From IMG/VR virus record IMGVR_UViG_3300025097_000047, positions 1 to 26,029 of that record: a DNA stretch of 26,029 nucleotides; one strand, 5' to 3'. Position 1 is the stretch's first letter. Each line of letters begins with the position of its first letter. The notes below the pieces were generated by a model. The model saw nothing but the letters and a program-made list of their open reading frames with translations. It made no database searches and was not told where the DNA came from. The DNA is from a virus. Both the position numbers and the translations under genes were made by a program. This document shows, in pieces, positions 6,368 to 13,345 of this stretch.

Positions 6368-6829
6368 AACAAATACTTTGATTTCGTCTTCCTTTCCTCA
6401 GAAGAGTATAAAAAACTCGTAGATAAATTTGGGGAAAAGGATACAAATGAGAAAATGGAGAATCTGAATAATTATATAGGTGCCAGAGGATTCCAGAAGA
6501 AATACAAATCACATTACCACGTTATCTTGACTTGGCAGAATAAGACCGAGAAAGATCGACAAAAGAAAGAATTTATATCAAATCTTCCACAAGAAAAACC
6601 AGTTCAACCAAGAGAAAAGAAGGTAGATTCTCCGGAAATCACAGCTATAAAAAATGAGTATTTTGCTGAATCACAGAGAATAAATACAGGTAAACTCTGG
6701 AAGAATCCTGAAGAAAGGGCAAAGCTGAAGAAAATTAGTATAAAATTGAATCAGGCAATAAATGATGCTAGACCGGTCATGGCAACAATATCCACTAATG
6801 TATCATGTCAGATGAAATTAGGTATATGA
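6359..6829 (+). CDS. DnaD-like / replication-associated protein, N-terminus short
   Basis: Residues about 8-65 read like the segment found in phage replisome-organiser and DnaD-type proteins: LSSEEYKKLVDKFGEKDT, NLNNYIGARG and YKSHYHVILTW. In those proteins a winged-helix domain usually precedes this segment; here only a few residues do, so the gene may be a truncated or single-domain version. The rest is a Lys-rich linker and a helical tail. A link to replication initiation or helicase loading is inferred. The start lies in a repeated element shared with the HNH gene and lacks an SD. The same frame stays open after the TGA at 6827, without a start. Confidence 0.6.
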   Translation: MSKNKYFDFVFLSSEEYKKLVDKFGEKDTNEKMENLNNYIGARGFQKKYKSHYHVILTWQNKTEKDRQKKEFISNLPQEKPVQPREKKVDSPEITAIKNEYFAESQRINTGKLWKNPEERAKLKKISIKLNQAINDARPVMATISTNVSCQMKLGI

Positions 6830-6935
6830 GGTCAGGTTAGTTGGCATCAGGACTATAAACCTGAAAGGACATTTAAGAAGTGTAACCTGCCTACTATTTA
6901 TGCTACTGGTTGTGCGACTGACCTTAGAATACCTC

Positions 6936-6986
6936 AAATTAGGCTCGTGAGCCGTGAAATTAGGCTCAAATTCGTGAGTTTTCACG
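6936..6986. repeat. Inverted and direct repeats between convergent genes
   Basis: GGCTC-gt-GAGCC (6942-6953) and CGTGA-gttt-TCACG (6973-6986) are perfect hairpins, and AAATTAGGCTC occurs twice (6936 and 6957). They lie between the plus-strand operon and the converging methyltransferase operon, where a bidirectional terminator is expected, though T-tracts are poor. Confidence 0.4.
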
Positions 6987-7012
6987 ATTATAGGGTATTT
7001 GTACCTGAAAAA

Positions 7013-7363
7013 TTACAAGGGCTTACAGAGCCTTACAGGACGCTTGGCTTCACAATCCTTTCCTTTCCTTCGCAGTATCATGTCAGCTACCTGTAAACAT
7101 TCTTCCGGAGATAGCTGCTGAGATCCACACTTAGTTAAAATATATAACTGATGTAATAAATCCTTCCTTTGCATTAAGGCAATCTTCTCCTCTGAAGGTT
7201 TTGGTATTAACTCCTGTTCAATCCAATGTAAAGCCGACATAACCTCGTCATGTTGTGCCATTACTGCCTGGTCTGATGTGTACCTTGCCTTGTAAGAGAA
7301 GTCGTACAGACCTTCCCTTACTGCAAAAATCCACGATTCCTTCTTGTCCTTGTCAAGTTCCAT
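7013..7363 (-). CDS. 116-aa hypothetical protein in methyltransferase operon
   Basis: The last gene of the minus-strand operon overlaps the end of the second methyltransferase by 11 bases, so it is probably coupled to it. The protein is mixed alpha-helical and charged (MELDKDKKESWIFAVREGLY at the start), has a few Cys residues and a basic C-terminus (RRKGKDCEAKRPVRL). No motif is recognised. Its position suggests an accessory role to DNA modification, but this is only context. Confidence 0.6.
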   Translation of the reverse strand: MELDKDKKESWIFAVREGLYDFSYKARYTSDQAVMAQHDEVMSALHWIEQELIPKPSEEKIALMQRKDLLHQLYILTKCGSQQLSPEECLQVADMILRRKGKDCEAKRPVRLCKPL

Positions 7364-7976
7364 TGTTCACTTCCTTCCTTAATATTAGGTTTAAAATTTC
7401 CTCGCACAGCTTCTCTGGAATTACCCCTCTTTGCTCAGTTGACTTCTCGCCTTGTGTTCCGGTCCTTGAGCCTCTCGGTGCTGATTCATGGCAACTGTCA
7501 CCATTGTTACAGCATTTACCATTAAAGCCAAAGTTGTTCCATATATCAGTAGGTTTCATACGCTTATCTCCGTATTGACAATAAGATACTGTAGTTCTTG
7601 GTAATGGCTTCATAAACCATGCCGACCTGAGACCTGCCCTTGGATTCTCAATAACCCAAAACTTGGGCGTTAACCATTGGATTACCTCAACACATTTATA
7701 TGCAAGGGCTAAACCGATATATGCTTTCGGTGTTGTTGGAAAACCCATAAACATACTATTTCCAGACAGAGAAAATGTCTCGCATGGTGGAGAAAACCAA
7801 ATCATATCAGGGTTTCGCCATAATACCGGAAGAAGTTTCTTGTTAAAATAAAGCATATCACAACATAAATCAGGCTTGAATTTTGGGTTGAAGTCCACAG
7901 TAAATACTTTATGTCCTTCCTTTTCTGCGACTTTACTGAACGACCTGGTACCACAATAAAACTCTAAAATTTTCAA
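7353..7976 (-). CDS. Phage cytosine-C5 DNA methyltransferase, short type
   Basis: This 207-aa enzyme has the AdoMet motif I variant LEFYCGTRSFSKVA (residues 4-17), the catalytic SPPC loop with Cys65 in IWFSPPCETFS, and the motif VI variant VIENP (108-112). The C-terminus contains ESAPRGSRTGTQG and IPEKLCEEIL, a pattern I associate with a phage-borne C5-methyltransferase family distinct from Dcm. It would transfer a methyl group to cytosine in phage DNA; the recognition sequence cannot be read off. Its ATG overlaps the stop of the larger methyltransferase (4 bases), so the two are translated together. It lacks a long target-recognition domain, so it may have low specificity or need a partner. 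Confidence 0.8.
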   Translation of the reverse strand: MKILEFYCGTRSFSKVAEKEGHKVFTVDFNPKFKPDLCCDMLYFNKKLLPVLWRNPDMIWFSPPCETFSLSGNSMFMGFPTTPKAYIGLALAYKCVEVIQWLTPKFWVIENPRAGLRSAWFMKPLPRTTVSYCQYGDKRMKPTDIWNNFGFNGKCCNNGDSCHESAPRGSRTGTQGEKSTEQRGVIPEKLCEEILNLILRKEVNNGT

Positions 7977-9313
7977 GGTATCACTCCTTTTAAAAGGTGT
8001 GCTATCACATCTACTGTGAAGCCATTTCCCAACATTTTATAGCGCTGAGTGTTCGACACATAGTTGGTGTAGTTGTCTGGAACGGTCTGAAGGCGTTCAC
8101 ACTCAACAGGTGTCAGCTTTCTGATATATCCCTCAATCAATACTCCTTTCCCTTCCTTCTCGGTTAAAGTATAAAACTTCTTGCCACTTATCAAGACCTT
8201 ACATTTGCTCTGTCCACTCGTAGACGGCAGAGTTCCATGCTTACCATCCAAGTAATAGGCTCTTTGGTCTTGAGAGCCGTGACCTTTACCTTTAACATCA
8301 TATTGGAAATAGTTCTTCTTTATTTCACCGAAGATGTATTGTCCCATCTTTGCCGCTCCACCACCTGCGTCACCAAGTAAGGTCACAGCCTTGTTATTAA
8401 GATAATACACTCGGTTGGCGTGAGAATCCTTGCGAAAATAACCGAGCTTCCCTTCCTCAACGTCTTTGTCGAGTATTTTAAGCGTGTCATCGAAGGGTAC
8501 AATATACTCTTCTAAGGCTTGGAAGAAACAATTATAAGGGACTCCTTTATGTACGTTTGCAGTCACAGAGAATGACTTTCTATCTTCATACTGCGTGTAC
8601 CGGCAGAGCCTACAGTCCCCTGCCTGTTGCCATTTCTCGTTACCTCTCAACATATATCCAACCTCTTTATCTGAAAGCACAGTTCTCTTCATAATTTCAC
8701 ACACCATCTGACCTTGATTCTTCTTAAAGTATTCTCTCTTGGTTGTTCTTCCAATGCTTGCGATTACAGCATGAGCCTTCTCCCTGTCCACCAAGCAGTT
8801 CTCATGCACAATGTCCCTGAGTAAAATACCCTTGTCTTCAGGATCGAATAAATATGGTATGTTAGTCCAATATAATCTCTTCCTATTCTGTGCCGACACT
8901 AAAGCCGAGTCAATGAATATGGGTTGGACACCGAGATACTTTGAGATAATATCTTGAAACTCCTGTTTCATCCTGACATTCTCCAGAATGAAATACTTTG
9001 GTTTCAATTCTTTCAGTAGCCTCATATATTCAAAGAACAACTTACTCCGAGAATCTTCAAAGTTCAACTGCTTACCTGCAAAAGAAAACCCCTGGCATGG
9101 TGAGCCGCCAATTAATAAACCAATCTCCGGTAGATTATCTGCGTTGATTTTAGCGACATCACCAAGTTGAATAGTATCCTTAAAATTCGCCTGTGTTACA
9201 TCTATCGCATATTTGTCAACCTCTGATGCAAAATATTTGTTCACCTTAATACCGGACCTGGCGAGTGCAATCTGACCTCCACTCATTCCGTCAAATAAAC
9301 TCAAGATGTTCAT
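7973..9313 (-). CDS. dcm: DNA cytosine-C5 methyltransferase (Dcm family)
   Basis: The 446-aa protein has the full C5 motif order: FDGMSGG (I, residues 7-13), GGSPCQGFS (IV, catalytic Cys73), ENVRM (VI, 111-115), QNRKRLYW (VIII, 142-149), LTPVECERLQ (IX) and MLGNGFTVDVI (X). Between VIII and IX lies an unusually long region of about 240 residues holding the target-recognition domain, with several Gly-rich strands (LLGDAGGGAAKMGQY). It methylates a specific cytosine in duplex DNA; in phages this usually protects against host restriction. On the minus strand the SD is AGGAGGGAG, just before ATG. First gene of a three-gene operon opposite to its neighbours, probably acquired as a block. Confidence 0.93.
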   Translation of the reverse strand: MNILSLFDGMSGGQIALARSGIKVNKYFASEVDKYAIDVTQANFKDTIQLGDVAKINADNLPEIGLLIGGSPCQGFSFAGKQLNFEDSRSKLFFEYMRLLKELKPKYFILENVRMKQEFQDIISKYLGVQPIFIDSALVSAQNRKRLYWTNIPYLFDPEDKGILLRDIVHENCLVDREKAHAVIASIGRTTKREYFKKNQGQMVCEIMKRTVLSDKEVGYMLRGNEKWQQAGDCRLCRYTQYEDRKSFSVTANVHKGVPYNCFFQALEEYIVPFDDTLKILDKDVEEGKLGYFRKDSHANRVYYLNNKAVTLLGDAGGGAAKMGQYIFGEIKKNYFQYDVKGKGHGSQDQRAYYLDGKHGTLPSTSGQSKCKVLISGKKFYTLTEKEGKGVLIEGYIRKLTPVECERLQTVPDNYTNYVSNTQRYKMLGNGFTVDVIAHLLKGVIP

Positions 9314-9340
9314 GTTTTACTCCCTCCTGAATGTTTCTGG

Positions 9341-9346
9341 ATTATA
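9341..9346 (-). promoter_or_regulatory. Candidate -10 box of the methyltransferase operon
   Basis: Read on the minus strand this is TATAAT, 28-33 bases before the methyltransferase start. I see no good -35 hexamer at the right spacing, so the promoter may depend on an activator. Confidence 0.3.
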
Positions 9347-9471
9347 AAAAACGCTTCCTTTCCTATGGTTAAAAAAAAATAAATATCTATTTTTCTGTAA
9401 AATTTTTCCCTGTTTTCATGTGATCCTGCCTGGGGTTTTTTAGCTATAGTGCAGTATTTTCTATAAATCAA

Positions 9472-9487
9472 GCAGTATCTTTACTGC
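9472..9487. promoter_or_regulatory. Palindromic operator-like site 1 (GCAGT-N6-ACTGC)
   Basis: GCAGTATCTTTACTGC is a perfect 5-bp inverted repeat with a six-base spacer. A half site GCAGTATTTT lies exactly 21 bases upstream (9451), two helical turns away. Same architecture as the site at 9540-9555. Confidence 0.5.
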
Positions 9488-9539
9488 ATATTTAAAGCCA
9501 GGCACAGCAGGGGGTTACGCCTAAGCCCTTATAAATGGT

Positions 9540-9555
9540 GCAGTTAAAAAACTGC
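9540..9555. promoter_or_regulatory. Palindromic operator-like site 2 (GCAGT-N6-ACTGC)
   Basis: GCAGTTAAAAAACTGC repeats the half-sites and six-base spacing of the palindrome at 9472-9487 with a different spacer sequence, as expected for sites bound by one dimeric repressor or activator. Confidence 0.5.
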
Positions 9556-9680
9556 GATTAAATCCATCCTCAACCCATGCCAAATAAAAATAATTTTTAT
9601 TTTACTCCCTAAATACTGCCGGAGGAATGTTTTAGACTATGCCTGTCACTATGGTTGATAGGGATAGGAACGGAAAATGC

Positions 9681-9690
9681 TATATATAAT
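9681..9690 (+). promoter_or_regulatory. Candidate -10 region for the plus-strand cassette
   Basis: TATATATAAT lies about 65 bases before the first gene of the cassette, with TTGATA at 9655-9660. The spacer is longer than the usual 17 bases (20 or 24 depending on register), so this is a weak candidate. Confidence 0.3.
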
Positions 9691-9752
9691 AAGCAACAAA
9701 CGGCACGCCAAAGCCGAGAATTTGGAATTTTTATTTTTGCAAGGAGGTCAGG

Positions 9753-10172
9753 ATGGACAAGAGGAAAGTTGGACAGATTAGGAGGAGCATGGAGAAAGCG
9801 TTGGAGAGTGTAAGAGAGGAGTGGGAGTTGGAGTTAGTGATAAAGACTATCCGTTTTAGTGGGACAGGCTTTAAAGTAACGCTTGAGGCAAGTGAGATTG
9901 ACGCTGATGGAAGTAATGCTACACAGAAAAAGGATTGGAGCGAGGCTGTGAGTCTCGGCTGTGTAAAAGAGGAGTGGCTTGGCATGGTGTTAAAGGGGGG
10001 GTACAAGGTCACAGGCTATAATTGGAACGCCAGAAAAAACTGCATCCTTTTAAATAAGGAGGGAAAGGAGTACAAAACAAGTAAGAAGAGTATAGAGAGA
10101 GAGTTGCAGTTTAGAGCAGTGACAGGACATTTAAACGACACCAAGGCAGTAAAAAAGGAGATGAGAGAATGA
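9753..10172 (+). CDS. 139-aa hypothetical protein
   Basis: First gene of the cassette, with SD AAGGAGGTC before the ATG. The N-terminal half is a Lys/Arg/Glu-rich helix followed by beta strands (ELVIKTIRFSGTGFKVTLEA); the middle holds KGGYKVTGYNWNARKNCILL, and the end is basic and helical. The strand pattern suggests a small nucleic-acid-binding or regulatory protein, but no family is recognised. Its TGA overlaps the next ATG (ATGA). Confidence 0.6.
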   Translation: MDKRKVGQIRRSMEKALESVREEWELELVIKTIRFSGTGFKVTLEASEIDADGSNATQKKDWSEAVSLGCVKEEWLGMVLKGGYKVTGYNWNARKNCILLNKEGKEYKTSKKSIERELQFRAVTGHLNDTKAVKKEMRE

Positions 10173-10339
10173 GAGTACATTTAAAAAAGACGGTAGGAAA
10201 AATTTTATCAGGAATGGCTTGTTCAAATCTTTATACAAAAGGAAAGATTGTAGAATTAGCAGAGTTTGTTGAAATACCAAAAGAAGATAGATGTATGAAA
10301 TGCGAAAAGATAGCAAGTAAATTTACTTCATATGTCTAA
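10169..10339 (+). CDS. 56-aa small Cys-containing protein
   Basis: It is coupled to the previous gene by an ATGA overlap, with AAAGGAG about 12 bases upstream. The protein is basic at the N-terminus and contains a single CMKC pair (residues 42-45), so it could bind metal only as a dimer or with Cys18. A rho-independent terminator follows immediately, making it the last gene of this two-gene unit. Function unknown. Confidence 0.55.
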   Translation: MRVHLKKTVGKILSGMACSNLYTKGKIVELAEFVEIPKEDRCMKCEKIASKFTSYV

Positions 10340-10345
10340 GAGTAT

Positions 10346-10392
10346 CCCCTCCACCATCTATATGATGGTGGGGATGGTTACTTTTTATTTTT
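10346..10392 (+). terminator. Rho-independent terminator
   Basis: CCACCATC-tatat-GATGGTGG is extended outward to a 10-bp stem by a T-G and a C-G pair, and is followed by the T-rich tail TTACTTTTTATTTTTA. It lies just after the stop at 10339. The tail may overlap a promoter for the next gene (TATAGT at about 10393). Confidence 0.75.
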
Positions 10393-10413
10393 ATAGTTTT
10401 AACAAAGGAGGAC

Positions 10414-11442
10414 ATGATGGAGAGGATAGGAAAAACAATCAGGGAAGTATTGAAGAACACTTATGCAGGAATGCAGGGGGTTAGAGGTGTTTCTGGAGAC
10501 ATCTCTCTTGAGTTACAGGACAAATTAGAAGAGGCTCAAGAGCATTTAATAAGAGTTGTTGAAAAGTGGTCGAGGTTTTATTGGGGGACTGTTGATGTTT
10601 TCGGCATAGAGAAGGGGGACAAGGTGAAGTTTCCCCCCAAGTCGTTTGCTGTGTGTTGTAATTACGAGGTGGATATATCAGGACAAAGGGGTGTGGTAGT
10701 TCGTAATGACTTTAGGTACAACGAGGACGGCACACCAGACGAGGACGCAGGATGCCACATTAAACTTGACCAATATTTTAATGACTTTGACGAGTGGGAC
10801 AACGTTGTCCAATTCGGAGAGGGTGGGACTCCTGTTGAGGTGTTGGAGGGGGTGGAGGTCTTGACGGATATTGTCACAGTTGAGGAACTCTTAGAAATGA
10901 CACCGATTGCAATGGAAGGGTTTTTTAATAGGTACTTTCCAAACCCAAACGACAAGAGCCACTACATTGACCACGCTGTGGAGATTTATGATTGTGACTC
11001 TAACTTTATAAAAGATAGCTACTGTGAGTCCTGTGGCACTAAAGAACATGACAAGCCGTTCTACATTGGCACAGATGACACCTCTGAGCCTGTGTGGTGT
11101 GAGGAACATTACGCTGAAATATACAAGTACAGCGAGTTTCACAAGCTAAAGCCAGAAGAACAAGAAGAGGAAGATATAAGAAAAGAGCTTGAGGTGTTGG
11201 GGTGGTATTACGGAGGCACAGGAGGAGGCTGTGATGCTTACTTCTACGACATAGACAAGGAAGACGAAACCCACCTCTTAATGACTGAGTTGGAGTGTGG
11301 GGTGGAAACTCCATCAAGAAGAACGCAAAAGGTGTATATCGGTATATATGGAGACAAGGACAGCCCATCATATAACGCTATTGGGTTTATATGTAAAGTT
11401 GAGGATATACTGACTGAACGCATTAGATTTGACAGGACATAG
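10414..11442 (+). CDS. 342-aa multidomain protein with treble-clef-like zinc site
   Basis: This is the largest protein of the cassette; SD AAAGGAGG precedes the ATG (a second ATG follows directly). Residues 1-55 are helical. Residues about 65-135 look like an SH3-type barrel (EKGDKVKF ... GQRGVVV ... WDNVVQF). Residues 204-232 hold CESC and WCEEH, four ligands of a small zinc knuckle. The C-terminal part has a Gly-rich turn (YYGGTGGGCDAYFYD) and beta strands. No catalytic motif or family is recognised. It is the sole gene between two terminator-like hairpins, so it is probably an independent transcript. A host-interaction role would be a guess. Confidence 0.65.
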   Translation: MMERIGKTIREVLKNTYAGMQGVRGVSGDISLELQDKLEEAQEHLIRVVEKWSRFYWGTVDVFGIEKGDKVKFPPKSFAVCCNYEVDISGQRGVVVRNDFRYNEDGTPDEDAGCHIKLDQYFNDFDEWDNVVQFGEGGTPVEVLEGVEVLTDIVTVEELLEMTPIAMEGFFNRYFPNPNDKSHYIDHAVEIYDCDSNFIKDSYCESCGTKEHDKPFYIGTDDTSEPVWCEEHYAEIYKYSEFHKLKPEEQEEEDIRKELEVLGWYYGGTGGGCDAYFYDIDKEDETHLLMTELECGVETPSRRTQKVYIGIYGDKDSPSYNAIGFICKVEDILTERIRFDRT

Positions 11443-11451
11443 AGTAAAATG

Positions 11452-11498
11452 TCCACGCCTCTCTTGTGGGGGTGTGGGCGTATTTACTTTTATAATTT
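11452..11498 (+). terminator. Terminator-like hairpin with T-rich tail
   Basis: ACGCCT (11455-11460) pairs with GGGCGT (11476-11481), with one G-T, around a 15-base loop; the tail TATTTACTTTTATAATTTTA follows. Layout resembles the terminator at 10346-10392. TATAAT at 11491-11496 could act as -10 of a promoter for the next genes. Confidence 0.5.
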
Positions 11499-11523
11499 TA
11501 CATTTGAGAGGGGGTGAGAGAGT

Positions 11524-11766
11524 TTGGTAATGAAACAAGTAGAAGAATTGACAGAGCATTTCAACTATTTGGCTGATAGGTGGGAGAACGAGAAGGAGTA
11601 CGAGGACTTCAAAGACTATGACCGATATATAAAAGAGAAGATGCCGGAGGGGTACGAGGTCAAGGAGTTCACAAGCAGTCCTTTTGTCTTGAAGGTAGAG
11701 TACAAGGACAAGAAGATTACATTAACAGCAGAAGAGGAAAAGACATTAATCGAGATAACAACTTAA
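11524..11766 (+). CDS. 80-aa acidic hypothetical protein
   Basis: The start may be TTG at 11524, nine bases after a GGGGG SD core, or ATG at 11530, better placed for GAGAGAG. The protein is highly charged (LADRWENEKEYEDFKDYDRY) with a helical first half and a short beta-rich second half (FVLKVEYKDKKITLTAEEE). This charged, compact build is common in phage proteins that bind host factors, but no function is recognised. Confidence 0.55.
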   Translation: MVMKQVEELTEHFNYLADRWENEKEYEDFKDYDRYIKEKMPEGYEVKEFTSSPFVLKVEYKDKKITLTAEEEKTLIEITT

Positions 11767-11777
11767 AGGAGGGCGTA

Positions 11778-11846
11778 ATGGACCTGGGCTTTTATAAGTG
11801 GTTGTTTATTTATTGTTTAGTTTCGTTGTTTTTCTACCTTATATAA
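11778..11846 (+). CDS. 22-aa hydrophobic micro-protein
   Basis: A perfect SD (AAAGGAGGG) lies six bases before ATG, and the frame reads MDLGFYKWLFIYCLVSLFFY before ending LI. It is essentially one membrane-spanning segment. The strong ribosome site and the way it fits between neighbours, with the next SD overlapping its stop, support real translation despite the size. Could perturb the host membrane; function unknown. Confidence 0.5.
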   Translation: MDLGFYKWLFIYCLVSLFFYLI

Positions 11847-11857
11847 AGGAGGGCAGA

Positions 11858-12031
11858 GTGCATAAGATAACGCTTACAATTTATTGCTATGATTACTATG
11901 TAAAGGACTTGGAGAGAGACATGGCTTGGTCTGATTTCGCACAAAAGCGAGGTCAGACTTACAGCCTCAAGACCGAGAAGTGTAACAAGAGGGAATCTAA
12001 ACGAGTCAACGATTATTTAAAAGGAGGGTAG
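11858..12031 (+). CDS. 57-aa basic hypothetical protein
   Basis: The frame is open further upstream, but GTG at 11858 is the best start because AAAGGAGGG lies eight bases before it and the earlier ATG would overlap the micro-protein gene. The protein starts with a beta strand (HKITLTIYCYDYYVKD) and is basic towards the end. The last codons contain the SD for the next gene, one base away. Function unknown. Confidence 0.55.
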   Translation: MHKITLTIYCYDYYVKDLERDMAWSDFAQKRGQTYSLKTEKCNKRESKRVNDYLKGG

Positions 12032-12032
12032 T

Positions 12033-12233
12033 ATGGGAGGTCTAAAGCTGTCGGAGTATGTTGGACTTATTGGAAAGAAAGCGTTTTACAGGATTCAAAC
12101 AGGACTCGTCTTTGAGGTCGAGGTGGTGGACGTTGGAAATCAGTATGGAAACATTAGGTTTCAAATCAAGCCACTTGGCGAGGGGACAGGGAGTGCATGG
12201 GTACAGGAACAATCTATTAAATTTAAAACTTAG
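12033..12233 (+). CDS. 66-aa small beta-barrel-like protein
   Basis: The ATG lies one base after the previous stop, with AAAGGAGGG upstream. Alternating strands (GKKAFYRIQ, VFEVEVVDV, GNIRFQIKPL, SAWVQEQSIKF) suggest an SH3- or Sm-like barrel similar to the second domain of the protein at 10414. No catalytic residues are evident. Possible nucleic-acid or protein binding. Confidence 0.55.
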   Translation: MGGLKLSEYVGLIGKKAFYRIQTGLVFEVEVVDVGNQYGNIRFQIKPLGEGTGSAWVQEQSIKFKT

Positions 12234-12245
12234 GAGGAAAACCGG

Positions 12246-12737
12246 ATGGAAAAAACTTTGGTTTTTAAATGGACAGTTTCAAGGGCAAGGCGTTCTGATG
12301 GTTGGAACGTCTGCTCATTGTGGGTAGATGGTGTCAAGAAAAGTTCGTGTAATGGTGGAGGGTATGACATGAAGGGAACTTCTCTAGGCGTTTATATTGC
12401 CTATGCGTTTACTGAAAAGCTAAACACATTAAAGGAGGAGTTCTACGGCTTGACATATCACAATCCCAATTATAAGACCTCTTCGGAGATTGTAGAAAAA
12501 GAGAAGAGGGGAGAGAGTTTTGGTTTGGATAGATACCAAGACTTCTACAGGCAGAGCAGTAAAACACCAACGCCACTTCACACAATACCTCAAATTGATG
12601 GAGCGTGTGGATTCTCAAGTGTTGAGAGAATCATGGAGGCTATAGGATACGATTTAAAGTTTATAGACAGTTCTGCCTCATCAAGCACATATCTTTTAAC
12701 AAAACTAAAAGGAGGTAAAAATGCCAACACTCTATGA
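12246..12737 (+). CDS. 163-aa conserved-looking hypothetical protein
   Basis: SD TTAGGAGG precedes the ATG by about eight bases. The sequence has several motif-like blocks: SSCNGGGYDMKGTSLG, FYGLTYHNPNY, LDRYQDFYRQSSKTPTP and IDGACGFSSVERIMEAIGY. These look like conserved elements of a phage/bacterial family of unknown function; I cannot give it a name. Its last 17 bases overlap the next gene, whose SD (AAAGGAGGT) sits inside its coding sequence. Confidence 0.65.
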   Translation: MEKTLVFKWTVSRARRSDGWNVCSLWVDGVKKSSCNGGGYDMKGTSLGVYIAYAFTEKLNTLKEEFYGLTYHNPNYKTSSEIVEKEKRGESFGLDRYQDFYRQSSKTPTPLHTIPQIDGACGFSSVERIMEAIGYDLKFIDSSASSSTYLLTKLKGGKNANTL

Positions 12738-12891
12738 TATTACAGAGAGAAATATAGAAAGGTGTACGATTGAACAGTTAAAGGACTCATTGACGAGGAT
12801 TGAGTCATGTGTTGAAAAATCCTTGAGAGGCATAGTTGAGAGCCAAATTAGAGATGGTATTAAAAGAAAAGAAAGGAAGGTGAATGAATAA
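12721..12891 (+). CDS. 56-aa helical protein
   Basis: A near-perfect SD (AAAAGGAGGTAAAA) stands before the ATG, inside the end of the preceding gene. The protein is mostly alpha-helical with heptad-like spacing (LKDSLTRIESCVEKSLRGI) and a basic tail. Its TAA overlaps the next ATG (TAATG). Function unknown. Confidence 0.55.
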   Translation: MPTLYDITERNIERCTIEQLKDSLTRIESCVEKSLRGIVESQIRDGIKRKERKVNE

Positions 12892-13151
12892 TGAAATATT
12901 ATTATGATGTAAAGGGTTATACAACAGAGAAAAACTTTGATGATGCAGAGTGCGAATATTTAACAGAGTGTTGTGTGTTCGGAAATATTAAAGCTGCAAG
13001 GTTGTATACCAAAGAACTCATTGAATCTTCTGCATACCTGATTATCAAGATAGAACAGCGTGTAGACCTCAAAGAAGATGAATATGATGGGCAAGATAAT
13101 TATACTGACTCTGAAATATGGAGGGCAGTAGTTAAAGCAAAGAAAGAATAA
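12891..13151 (+). CDS. 86-aa hypothetical protein
   Basis: It is coupled to the previous gene by TAATG, with GGAAGG about 13 bases upstream. It opens with MKYYYDVKGYTTEKNFDDAE and continues with a helix (GNIKAARLYTKELIE) and a hydrophobic strand (AYLIIKIEQRV), then an acidic turn. This beta-alpha-beta-like layout suggests a small globular protein. No family is recognised. Confidence 0.55.
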   Translation: MKYYYDVKGYTTEKNFDDAECEYLTECCVFGNIKAARLYTKELIESSAYLIIKIEQRVDLKEDEYDGQDNYTDSEIWRAVVKAKKE

Positions 13152-13177
13152 TTCTAATCTTATAAATAGGAGGATTT

Positions 13178-13345
13178 ATGCTGACATTTAAAAAGAATCA
13201 AATAAAAATGACTAACCGAGTTATTATTTATTGTCTGTCATGTCTCCGAGACATTACGGACTCTATTAAAGTAGAGGTACATAAGGAAACATATTGTTCT
13301 AAATGTGCCTCAAGGATATATGCTGACATTAAGGAGGATAACTAA
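13178..13345 (+). CDS. 55-aa zinc-ribbon protein
   Basis: The SD ATAGGAGGA lies before the ATG. Two Cys pairs, CLSC (residues 19-22) and CSKC (40-43), 17 residues apart and flanked by beta-strand-like segments, form a clear zinc ribbon. The TAA overlaps the next ATG (TAATG). A nucleic-acid or protein contact role is inferred. Confidence 0.6.
   Translation: MLTFKKNQIKMTNRVIIYCLSCLRDITDSIKVEVHKETYCSKCASRIYADIKEDN

Larger units (their letters stand above)
9314..9752. other. Divergent control region between methyltransferase and plus-strand cassette
   Basis: These 440 bases hold no convincing gene. They separate operons that point away from each other, so promoters for both should lie here. The region is AT-rich with T- and A-runs near 9370-9410, a CCTGCCTGG block (9425) that partly matches inverted CCAGGC/CAGCAGG (9499-9511), and the palindromes listed separately. 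A 16-codon ATG frame at 9640-9690 is probably chance. Confidence 0.5.

Noticed and set aside
6830-7098. Open frame continuing after the TGA of the DnaD-like gene
   Set aside because: No start codon near its beginning, and its last part is antisense to the minus-strand gene. Some readthrough cannot be excluded, but other genes end normally at TGA.
9640-9690. 16-codon ORF before the small-gene cassette
   Set aside because: The SD is too far away, the sequence overlaps the candidate promoter, and nothing else supports translation.
12058-12327. 89-aa frame overlapping two small genes
   Set aside because: It is out of frame with two genes that each have strong SD sites and ordinary coding patterns; it has no SD.
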